The translations under genes were made by a program, and so were the position numbers. Under the pieces are notes generated by a model that saw only the letters and a program-made list of their open reading frames with translations, did no database searches and was not told the origin of the DNA. A DNA stretch of 64,000 bases from Limanda limanda (Eukaryota > Chordata > Actinopteri > Pleuronectiformes > Pleuronectidae): contig NC_083658.1 of the NCBI RefSeq assembly GCF_963576545.1, positions 11,648,428-11,712,427 on the forward strand, written 5' to 3'. Position 1 is the stretch's first letter, and each line of letters begins with the position of its first letter. Below are positions 32,997-43,900 of this stretch, one piece after another.

Positions 32997-33004
32997 GGTG
33001 CGAC

Positions 33005-34773
33005 TGATTCTCCATCCCAGTTGATGGCTTATAAACGTCTTAACCCCCCCCTCTCTTACAGCTAATGTCTATTGACTGTCAGCAGGTGTTCTCCAAGCTC
33101 ATGTGTAAACCTTGTAATCTCACCGGATAATCCTCGCCGACTATTTGTTGCCTGACGTTTGTGCCCAAACTCGCTCTAAAAATTTGATTTTCTCACCGGT
33201 TGACAAAGCGGGTGAATCATCTTATGAATCAGTGGGATGACGCGGATCTTTGTTAATTGTACCGTGTGTAACTTTTGTTGTGTAATTATAAATCCGGCTC
33301 CCGGTGGGTGATCTGAGCACGGCCCGGCGACCTCCACCTCGCCACCTGCCATGTTGGCGCCGCCACGCTTTTACCGGCTCCTAAAGCGTGGCTGCCATTA
33401 ACACACAAAGAGGCACAATTAAACCCCTGAACTCTCCCAGTGACTCGAGAGCCGCAAACAAAGCGTCGCGGTGTGATTATTTTGTAAACGCCTGTGTTTG
33501 CGGGGAAGGTCATGGAGCAGAGGGAGAGCAGGGGGAGCACGCCGGGAAGAACGCTGACAGATTGAATGAGCCCCTCGGAGCGTGGCCCTCCCTGCACAAA
33601 ACCGGGCTTCACAAAACGTTACCATCAGTCGTCTGCTCCTCATTGAGGGAAGGGGATGTGTCAATCGTGTCCCCAGACATCTTTGCAGGAGGTCTGGAAG
33701 TTTGGGCTCCGAATAAAAACCTCCTCACAAGAGCTATTAATGGAAACGGTTTTGTTTAAAGTCTGCACAACAGAATATTGTGTGTGTGTGAGTGTGTGTT
33801 GTCACTGAAATCCAAAGCTGTTTGCAAATATTTACTTTATACATTCGTGCTCTTTTCTCTTGCCTGTTTGACAGCGTGTTTAGCTGCCGCCGCAGTTTAG
33901 ATACCATTTGCAAATAATTAGCGGTTTGTTTTATTCTGCATGGATCATCAGCTCTGTGAGGCTTATAACTGGGTGATATTAAATGACTGCTGCAACAATT
34001 GTTTATACACAGTACAGCGTATATCCACTACAGTGGAATTCATATAGAAACCTTTCCCACCTCATTTCTATTCAACCAGGCTAAAAAACAAGCCAGGTGA
34101 AGTGTTTTGAAGAGTCACTTGTTCAGCTCACCCTGTGCACATGTGCCTGTTAGTGTCTGCCATACACTGTGTATAAAGATTTAGACTCAATATGTTTAAA
34201 TATGTGTGTTCTAAACTTTCGAGCGAATCAAACAAGGTAAACTTCAAGTTCTGCAGCCTACGTGTCCCGGTAACTTCGGGGTCAAGCATGTTGACCTCTA
34301 CTCTTTTTTCCCCTATGTACCGTAGATGCAGCCGTTTTGCAAATTTGTACAAGTGAGTAATTATAGTGATGAAAAATGTCTTAAATGTGAATTGTATTTA
34401 GGATTTGGAGCCTGTACAAAAGGACAGTAGTGTCCCATTTTACTTTCACTCTTGGACATAATAACACTAATGCTGTTCCGAACAATCATCAGCACCAGTG
34501 ACTCTACAAATAAAAATGTTATTGCAAAAAAGTGCTTCAAGCAGCACAAACAGCCAACGAGGAGCTGTCCCCTGTGCAACAAGACGTGCAGTCTGAAGTA
34601 TCCGCCCTCGTGCCATGGTGTAAATACATGATTCGTACTGATGCCGTTTCGTTTTTTTATCCCTGCTGTGTGACGTGCCCTCTGTCCTGCTGTTAACACA
34701 CACACACGTCTGTGCTAACTGCGACCCCCTTGCTCCTCTGTTGAGCCGTGACAGTTGGCCTGCAAACACCGAG
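33005..34773. other. non-coding DNA with a CpG-rich block, no gene recognised
   Basis: The CpG-richer block at 33120-33620 is annotated separately. The rest is unique AT-rich DNA. No repeat signature or exon was recognised. Confidence 0.45.
33120..33620. promoter_or_regulatory. CpG-rich block, possible regulatory DNA
   Basis: Contains GATGACGCGGATCTTTG, GTGTAATTATAAATCCGG, GTTGGCGCCGCCACGC and GTGTGATTATTTTGTAAACG, combining unmethylated-style CpGs with forkhead/homeobox-like A/T motifs. Open frames exist on both strands, as expected of GC-rich DNA, but match no family and have no convincing splice sites. Best read as candidate enhancer or promoter DNA. Confidence 0.3.
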
Positions 34774-34830
34774 ATGAGATAATCCTTTATTAGTCCCACT
34801 GCGGAGGAAATTTTGCCGTTGTGCCTAGGG
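34774..34830 (-). mobile_element. 3' tail of a fish non-LTR retrotransposon
   Basis: ATGAGATAATCCTTTATTAG then TCCCACTGCGGAGGAAATTT, the same tail type as at 31414-31490. Heavily truncated. Confidence 0.6.
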
Positions 34831-35175
34831 CCTTCTGGGAAATGGTGTTTTTTTGAAGGCTGGATTTTTTTTAGTTGCCATTAATGTACTTAAAAATGTC
34901 AATTGGATTTCAAAGGAAGTTCTGGTTTCATTATAGCACATAGGGGATATTTGGCACACATTATATAGAGCAGTTTGTAAACCGCTTATGTGTTTGTGAT
35001 TTTAACTACGTCTGAGAATATGATTCCAGCAGGAATATCACATTTTATTCAAATCTACTTTTCCATTTGAATGTGAGGGGGTAAAATAAATGTTGGCACT
35101 GTAACTGTATGGTCTATAAACAAAATGCTGCATATACCTATTAGAAAAAATAAGCTAGGGGCAGCGGCGTGCAAA

Positions 35176-35271
35176 GATAAAGGGATAGTTCATCCAAAAA
35201 TTAAAATTCACTCATCTACTCACCCCTCAACACTTCACCGGCCCCCCGTTTACTGAACTATCCCTTTTATC
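35176..35271. mobile_element. 96-bp miniature DNA transposon
   Basis: The left end GATAAAGGGATAGTTCATCC and the inverted right end GATAAAAGGGATAGTTCAGT are clear terminal inverted repeats. The inner CCAAAAATTAAAATTCACTC is diagnostic of a very common fish MITE family that starts AAAGGGATAGTTCACCC. This copy is strongly deleted. The autonomous parent class is not decided by the sequence. Confidence 0.7.
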
Positions 35272-36596
35272 CCTGAAGAATCTTAAAAACATGACAGTAA
35301 TTTTTTTCCATAGATAGCAAAATAATACCAATAACGGAAAAGGCTCCCTCATTCTACAACTACAGCCAATTAAGTACAGGAAAATGTGTATATGTATAAA
35401 TAAATGCATCATTGACCTAGTAGTCTGATCTCCAGCTGTAGCGTGAAACATTACACAGGATCATTTCTCGGTGACGCAAATTAATACCAATGACCGCAGA
35501 GCGCTAACACATTCACACATATGAACGTGTTTGTGTTAGCACCTCTTTTCTTTTTTCATTTGTCAAGACATAAGCAGAACGCAAAGCCAAGCCAGTATTT
35601 ACGAGGTGCAACAATAACAACCTGGTGAGGGATGAAAGAAGAATGTACATACACTCACACACACACACACACAGTAAACTGGGAAGAACATGCTGTCTCA
35701 GCTATGTTCCAGAGCTTCCTTTTTCAAGTAATTATTTCATGTATCCTCAGGCAACAAGAAGTCTCTGCATTGGTAACATGGCGTCGCTGGAAAGTAAAGC
35801 TGCTCATTCTTTTCTATGGTGTAAAGAGTTATTTTAGTTGACAGTAACATTGCGGCACCAGCAACACCGGCAGTATAGTGAGATTAGCTCTCGTTGTTCA
35901 TCTGCTCTTAGACCAGATCTTTTAAAACCTAGAGAAATTGTGAACAACGTTGCCTTTAGCTGTAACTGACATGTCCAAACTAATACCAATATGAGCCTTT
36001 TTGCACGTTGGACACCAATAATCATTCTGAATAAGACATTACTCCCATTTGCATGTTTTGCATTAGTTGCAGATAAAGTATTCTATTAATTTTTCCATTA
36101 ACATCTATCCACTACCTTTTAACAAATATGTGATGTATGTGCCTATCCAAAAACCTGATTCTATCATACTCTCTTAAAACAAACATTCTACATCCGCCAT
36201 TCTACACAAATGGTTTGATCAATAAACCATAAAAATGCCTGAAAAACATCTTTATATATATATATATTATGGTTCCTGGTGTAGTTGGTAACTGTTGTAA
36301 GAAATTGTCACAAAATACTGTCAAAACTCTGAAATGCGATAAAGACGCTACATGTCTTGTGGCTGTGTTGCTTTAGGTCAGCCCCGTCTAGTCTGTTGCA
36401 TCTGCGCCGCCCACACACCCCCTGGATTAGCTTCTTGGCCGCGTTGACCCCGCTGGGATCTCGCGGTGGTGAAAAATCCAATGGCACAGCAGGGAGCTTT
36501 TGTAGGTGTATTTGTGGGTAGTTTATTCGTCCCTGAGCCCAATAAGCTCTCATATTATTTCCAGATGGTATTTTCCTGTTAGATGTTCCGTTGAGC

Positions 36597-36623
36597 GTGT
36601 GTGTCTGTGTGTGTGTGTGTGTA
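36597..36623. repeat. (GT)n microsatellite
   Basis: GT units with one CT interruption. Confidence 0.85.
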
Positions 36624-38604
36624 TACGTGTGGGTCGTGCGACTCATATGTGCAGGTGAAAGTGAGACTGACTTGGTTGGTGTAATGATTAATGGGAGAAC
36701 TTCCAGTGCTGATTCCACTCGGATAATAGTAGCCATGCGGAAAAAAAGCAATCTTACTTGTCGCTCTTTTCTGCACAATTGATCCAAAAGAAGGGGTAAA
36801 AAGTGGTAATGTGGAAAGCTCTCAATTTCAAGAGCCCCATGTTTTGATACTATTACACACACTCACACACGGAGACACACACATTCTCCAGCCGGCTCTC
36901 GCTCTCATAACAGATCCCTGTGAGCTCATGGGTACTAAAGAGAATAAACCAACCTTTCACTGACACTAACACGCAGCAGCCACTTTTATATTCCCGGGCT
37001 GATTGATCTGGGCATTCAGCATCTGGCATTTCCACATTTCTCCCTTTCTAATTAGCCGCTGATGCTGACATAATTAGTTGCCACAGATGGACCAGGGACG
37101 TCTGGCTGACACTATCTCCCTTACACAGCCTCGCGGCCCCATCGGATGTGTTTAAACCTGCGCGGCCGTTTATCCACTCCGGATCATGTCGCAGCACTGG
37201 GGGAACATCAGCAGCGCGACTGAAACGCACAGTCATAGACATCCTGCGTACATAACAACGGAGGACTTCCTATTCCTCTGCATAACGGCTGGAGACATTA
37301 CGTTTTCAGCTTGTCTGCCCATGTGTCCCATTCTCATGAACGCTTGTCAGGAAGTCATGAGGGAGTTTTCTTCAAGCCGATCACAAATGTGACATCTTCT
37401 TCCGGTGCTTTCACACCAACCTCTTTTGGTCCTGAACTGCAGACTCTTCAGTTTAGTCTGAACCAGAGTAAACAGGTATTAGAAGTTGCCTTTGGATCAA
37501 GCATTAAACAGATGCATTGTCACAAATCCAAATTCCTGAACATAAACCTGTTTAAAAGTAAAAGCACCGTAGCATTTCTAGCATTTCTCTTTACTGAATC
37601 CGTTCATATCTCTGTTTCAATAAAGTTGTCATTGTTAATAATGCAGCACTGGAAGATGCACGGCTTCATACCATGGAGTACTGATATTCAGGTGAGTACA
37701 AATACTACTTTTATTCGTGGCAATACAATAACATCGACGTAATGTCAGCCAGCCATTGTCCATTGGTTGGGCTATTGCTGTAACAGACATGGAGGTAAAC
37801 TGCAAGCTGTGTGGTTTGGCGGACACACAAAACTGCAAGGCTTTTATTCTAGTTTGTACGAAGAGCATAATAGTATCATACAAGTATATTATCACACCCA
37901 TTATTTTCATTGGGAAACTGGTTTATTTATATTCACACCATCTGATTGCTTGATGCCATCTCAGACGGAGTTGCATTGTTCTCAACAGCCGAAATTAAAT
38001 AAGCACCTCTTTTATTAAGGATATATTCAGACTTGATGTGAAGCAAATTTTCACCTCAACAAGGATGTTTTTTTGAAAAGTCTTTAGTTTGGTTCTTGAA
38101 AAGATTCCTACACACTCATTATGTGTTGTCCCTTTGTGTGAAGCTTGTACAGGTCTCTGCTCAGGTTTAAATTTCTTTAACCTGAACAGATGTGGCCACG
38201 GTAAGGATTCATAAAATTAAGTCAGCTCTTCCCTAGGAAAAATTGCCTTAACCTTACAATCACATATGTTGCCGTAGTCTATCAAGGATGTGTTTGATTT
38301 TGGGCCACATGTACGACTTTTGCGTAACCACAAGCAAGGCTAGAAAGGAACAAAAATGTGAATTTAATCAAATTAAACTCATAGCGTGTGTCTAGAATAG
38401 GGTTTGAACAACGGCGACATTTAACTAGCAATGTCACAGATGCTAATGTGGCCTTAGCGATATCTTTTTAACATTTAACAGCCTTTAGCCTGTAGCAGTA
38501 GCTAACAGCATCCCTCAAAGCACTGTCTGCTGAATGAGCGGATAATTGAATTGATACCTAAACCAGATCTGGCTGGAAAATAGCCATAATTTAGTGTTTG
38601 GTTG

Positions 38605-38834
38605 AAGCCTGTTGAAAATAATGACTTTGTGCAAGACGTTGCTCAAATGAAGAACCTTTGCTATAAAGGCATTGAGAAATGCAGGGAGGGGGGAGTCAGG
38701 AAATAATCAGGTCAACTTAAAAGCCACAAGTATTCACCCCCGCTATCAGCCAGTATTGTTCTGTATCCACATTAAGTCAGGCCAGCACGATCCACTCTGC
38801 ACTAACAACGTTAACTCCTGCAATTCCAGTAAGA
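38605..38834 (+). other. copy 2 of a diverged non-coding sequence pair
   Basis: It starts AAGCCTGTTGAAAATAATGA, identical over 20 bases to the start at 25615, and keeps the later blocks TGCAAGA, CTCAAATGA, CCTTTGC, ATTAAGTC-like and TCCTGCAA in order. It carries a purine-rich insertion (38675-38690) that copy 1 lacks. Confidence 0.5.
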
Positions 38835-40949
38835 GACCTCTGCAGTGTTTGGGTGGACGCCAGCCATCAAACTGGCTTTTTATATGATTGAGTTTTAGTA
38901 GTTAAACACAGGTCATATAAAAGCAATGAAGTTGGCGTCTGTTGAGAGACGCTTTTCTCTGAACAAGTAAGTGGAGGCACCGTTGCGTTTGGTTATATCA
39001 CTCCACACAGGGGACGTCAAAAAGATTCCCCCTCTCAAAGATTTGTGTGGAATCAGCTTTTAGATTTCTCAGGTTCTACTCCATCAAGAGAGAAGAAAGC
39101 AGGAATCGGATGCACAGGGCCCGGAGAGAAAGGCCACTCTAGAGTTACCCTGGAGGAACTGGAAAAAAAAATAACCAGGATGTTTCTGAAAGTCCGTCCA
39201 GACTCTCAGACAAAAGTCCAATGCTCTGAGGAGACGCTGTGAGGGAAAAGTTAAGAGTGGAAGAACATTGAGAGATAGATGCAACCATGTGAGAGGAGTT
39301 AAGATTAAAGTAGTTCTTGTTGTAGCAGTCCCTGTGAATGTCCGTGTTGAATTTGAATCAATTCATCCACTTTCAAAGTATTCCTTTGGATCTGTCACGG
39401 ATGTTTCATAGCACTGAAATTTCATTTATAATGGTTTAAAAAGTTTTAAATTCAAGTTGTCGCAAACGGCAGAAACTACATATTATGTTGCTTCAAATAT
39501 GGAGAAAGTATTTGTTAAAGACCAGAAAATAAGATATATTTTTATTGTTTTTTTAATAAAAAAGAAACACCCTAGCATGGCTCTAGTTTAAAACAATAAA
39601 GTTTGAAAAAAAGATTATTATTATTTTTGGTTATAACGAAATACACAAATCACATAAAAACACATGTGCTCCCTGGGAAATGCCCATTTCTGTATGTTAC
39701 TCTGACTCAATAGTGGACAGTTGGAAATAAAAAAGACTAATCTACTCAAAGTAACGAATTGAAGCCAGCTTTGTAATGATCCTTTTGATCATTTTAATTT
39801 TGTATCCCATCAAATAACAAATTGACGATGTTCGAATAACTTCATCCCAATGAAGCCCTTTGGCTTTGACAGAGTAAAATCTGATTTCATGCAGGAGTCA
39901 AGCTCATTCCTGAAATCTGAAAAATGTAAAATTATTCACCAGGAGAAAGCTGCTGTCACCAACAGCTTTTAAAAATCTGTTTACATCACTGTCAGAGAAA
40001 GATGTCTGAAACTGCTCAACAGTAAGCCAGCATGCAAACTCTGTCAGTCTGCTAAATACTGCATGTACCATCTTCTTATGATTTTATTTTATTCATACCA
40101 TTTCCCTTCTTTATGAATTGTGCTAGATTTCACTGTTTACCCTGCAACGGGCAATATTTGCAAATAAAATGTCGGTTCCTGCCTAAAAACGTAAATAAAG
40201 CATAATCACACACAATACCTTATTCATTGCAGATTCAGACTAAATTGTTCATTGTATTTTATCCCCTTCATGCTTATTCTCACAACTAACACAATACGTC
40301 AGGAGTAAACAAGAAGAAGCAGGAGAAAAAAGCTGTGAGAAACCAAAAAAAACTCAAATAGCAGAATCAAATCTGCGATATAAAGAAGTTATTCCAATGT
40401 CGGAAATGTTGAAACATGAGGACTCAAACCTACCGAGGCGGCACGACTGCAGAACACGCGATTAGAGACGGGTCGGAGGTCAGCACATTTCTCAACTCTA
40501 CCAGCGCTGAATGTGAATTGAAAGTTCAATACAAATACTCCAACAATGGCAGAGCCTTTTAGTTTCAGTAATTCTCCTTTTCAGGATTAAGAGTTCTGTA
40601 AGAGCCTTTTTTTTGGGAGCTAAATCCATTTTTTTCTCTCGCATAATTGAATTGGAAGGGGAAATGTAAGGTCCTGTAATAAGCGGTCCTCACAGCAAAG
40701 TCTGTCATTCTTGGCGAGAGCGTTCTTCAATCCCTTCGACTTCACAGTTCGAGCATCAAGGCGTTTGTATGACGCAACCGAATACCTTAAATAGGTAAAT
40801 TCATCGTAAGCTCCTTAATGTTGATACAGGTGACATCACTGCAGACTTTTTGTTTTTGTTTTTAGTCTTGCAGTCTTGGAGTTTTGAACAATCGCAAGTC
40901 ACCAAACTTGTTTTTAATGAGGGCTCGCTTGACTCAATATGTAGCCACG

Positions 40950-40990
40950 CAATTAGAGCCCCGGCAGCCGAGAACCGAGGGCTCTAATTG
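40950..40990. other. perfect 12-bp inverted repeat around a 17-base loop
   Basis: CAATTAGAGCCC (40950-40961) and GGGCTCTAATTG (40979-40990) are exact inverse complements, each containing a homeobox-type TAATTG/CAATTA core. The 17-base loop is GC-rich. It could be a structured RNA stem, a cruciform or, more simply, two opposed binding sites for a homeodomain protein. Confidence 0.45.
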
Positions 40991-43900
40991 GCTGCTGCGC
41001 GATCTGTGGTGTTGTTTCTTGTGGCATCGCAGATCACACAAACTCCCTAAAGAAACAGGGATCAAAAACACAATCCGGCTCTGTCGTGCCGTAGCTTTCA
41101 TGAGGACCAGAAAGTTCTCCTTGTACTGCGGCTGTAAAAATAGTCATGGAAAAAAAAGGGCAACGTTCTGACGACGTTGTTTGTGGTGCATTTTCCACTT
41201 TGACAATAAATGCTGTGCGGAAGCTAGTTAAGGAAATAAACAAGAGAGATACTAGGGGTGCTCATTGGTCCATTCCAAGCCTCAGCAGTGTGCTGTGCCT
41301 CTGGTCAGAGCTATTGTGATTCCACTGCTATCTGGAGCAGCAGACACATTATCAAGAGACTGCAATATTAATTAACTTATCACAACGCATCACTGTCATC
41401 ATCCTGAAATGCCGAGGCCACTCAGAGGGCGGCTGGCGTTCTGCTTTTCACTTGAATTCTACCGACGTAAAACATGTAAATAAGTCAAATTGGGAGAAAG
41501 CACAGTGATTAAGCATTAAAAGGAAAGGTCAGCACTGCAGCCTGCGCAAACTTGTTGTCCTCTCGTATGAATCCATAACCAGAAAAGCATGTGTCCTAAT
41601 AGAAATAAAACAAACAGAAGTTTAACGCTCAATATGAGCAATTATTTCGAGACGGCTCTTGGAATAAAAAGAGCCATAATGTTTTGTTGGGGTTTATGCT
41701 TATTTTAAAATCTGCCTGTAACTGTTGATTTAGAATATCTGATATCAGCATTTTCTCTTCCCAAACACTCCATTAAAAACAAATGCAGGGAGCAATCTGT
41801 TTTCCAGCAAACACATTTTATGAATGATTTCATTTGGAGTCATCTCTCGCTTTTTGTTTTTCGAAGCAGCTCTCGCGCGTACGCCGTGTCCCTTCCACAT
41901 TGTGTGAGCCGAATGAAACGTTGCTATTATCCCTGGCGGACAAGAGTTTATCGTGCGCCGCGCAATCCGACGGAATGAGCCGCCCAAGGTTGTCAAGTCA
42001 CCTCCAACAAGTTCAACATTTTAAAAAGGCACCACACACTCGCTGGGGTTTAGGTCTGCTGACGGTGGGAGGAAATCCTTGCAAGTCAGCTCCTTCGGAA
42101 GACTTCAAATGGGCCCAGGACGTCTTTGATGCATGTTTAGGCTCACGGCGAAAACCACGGCAGAGCAGAGTTAAACTTCTCTATTGGTCACTGGGAAGGT
42201 TGATCCACGAGATGCGTTTCAATGCATAGGTCGGGGCTCAATATTTTCCCCTTTACATTTTTCCACCATGGCATTAACCTCCAATGAACCCTTCCTCATT
42301 TGCTTTTTGTTCAGGGTATGATCTCTTCTTAATTATCTCTCAAAGATTAAAAAAAAAAGAAGCTGAGTTGACGAAAGGGTAATTGTAGGGTCTCTCCTCT
42401 TGTTTCAGTCGTATCTAGATGCTACATTTGTTCTAGAAACTTTCTTTGGCATTTTCTAGAACATTGTTTCTAGAATTCACTCCATGGCCAGAATTTTACT
42501 CAAAGAAAAATATGATTTCTGTGAACTACGGTCTGAGTAATAGTGTTCGATACTAATATTGGGCAGTTAAAAAAAATACACACACAATGTGTCAGCTGAT
42601 AATACAAGAGTACTTTCTTTGCGCTTACAAACTGGTTTATTAAGAAAATAAATTTGGCCTCATGCATAGTTTGTCATTTTATCTTTGCCAATCTTGAGCT
42701 GATAACATAATCATTTAATATTAGCACACTCAGCTTCCTTTATTTTCAATAAGATTCAGAAAGCTTGATGAACTTATTCATGACTCAATTCAATAATGAA
42801 AACTGAGAAACTTGCATTGGCAGGAAGTTCAAAGGGGTGTAGCACTGTCTGAAAGTCTGGGACCTTTTAACTCTGTGTTTCTAAAAATCAACCTTTCGAT
42901 TATGTTGCTGTAGCAGGATATTAAATGTGACATTGAACCGAGTTCCCCTGCGATCCGTGCGGTGCCAAGTGTTCTCACAGCCACAGCTGGGAGAAGGGAC
43001 AAATGCTTCCAGCGTTCAAGAGCCCAAGAAGAGACACTGACAGGAAGGACATTTTTTTTTTTTTTGTTCAATGTGGCTCACTTCCTCAAGAGTTGTTGAG
43101 TCCCAGCTCGGGAAAGTGTTTCATATGCAGCAAACGGGTTACCTTGCGTTATCTGGTGCTCGTGTCACCTTAGAGGCATGTCACTCGGCCCGTTGCCTCA
43201 GTTGCCTTGGTTACACCGATGATTTCAGGAGGTCACTGCAGGTCGACGTCTCCTCAGCAACGCCATAGGATCAATTCCAATAAAATGACATGGAAATCAA
43301 CTGTATATTTATAGATTTCTGCATAAAACATTTTATGCAGTTACTTTGTTTCTTTAACATATTAAAGTGTGGACAGGTAATATTCAAAAAGGCCCTCCGG
43401 TTATTTTATTAATCAAGCCTGAGTATCATAAAGATTTCTTCACAATTGCTCCTGCCCAGAATAGAAATCGACCCTGATCAATAAATAGATATATGTTCTT
43501 TATAATAGAATAATTTAAACCAAGCCGAATAAGAGGAGATGTCAGTCAATGGTGTTAATTGAAGGAACTACAGTTTCTTGCAAGTAGAGATATAGTCTGG
43601 TTATAAATTGTTGGCCAGACATGTCACCTGGGATCGGAGGGAAAATTGGATGCAAATGTGTTTCTCAATGGTGATGTCATTGTTCGCAGACCCCTTCATT
43701 TTGATGCCAATGCTACGTTTTAAATCCCGATTTAAAGGAGGTGTTAGCCTGAAACTAAATAGGTTGGGTTCTGTTGTGAAATAGATTTGCTGCCACGTTT
43801 AGCGAGAAGCCAAGTGTGTTGACGTTATCCCGATGCTCTCCAGCAGGTGATTTCCCCGATTTGCATCAGGAGCTAATCTGGGAAATCTACCGGATGCAGC

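Noticed and set aside
36308..36862. 184-codon minus-strand open frame
   Set aside because: It runs through a CA/GT microsatellite, giving a Thr/His repeat, and has no family resemblance.
43052..43066. Poly(T) run as a retrotransposon poly(A) tail in antisense
   Set aside because: No recognisable SINE or LINE body adjoins it and no target duplication was seen.
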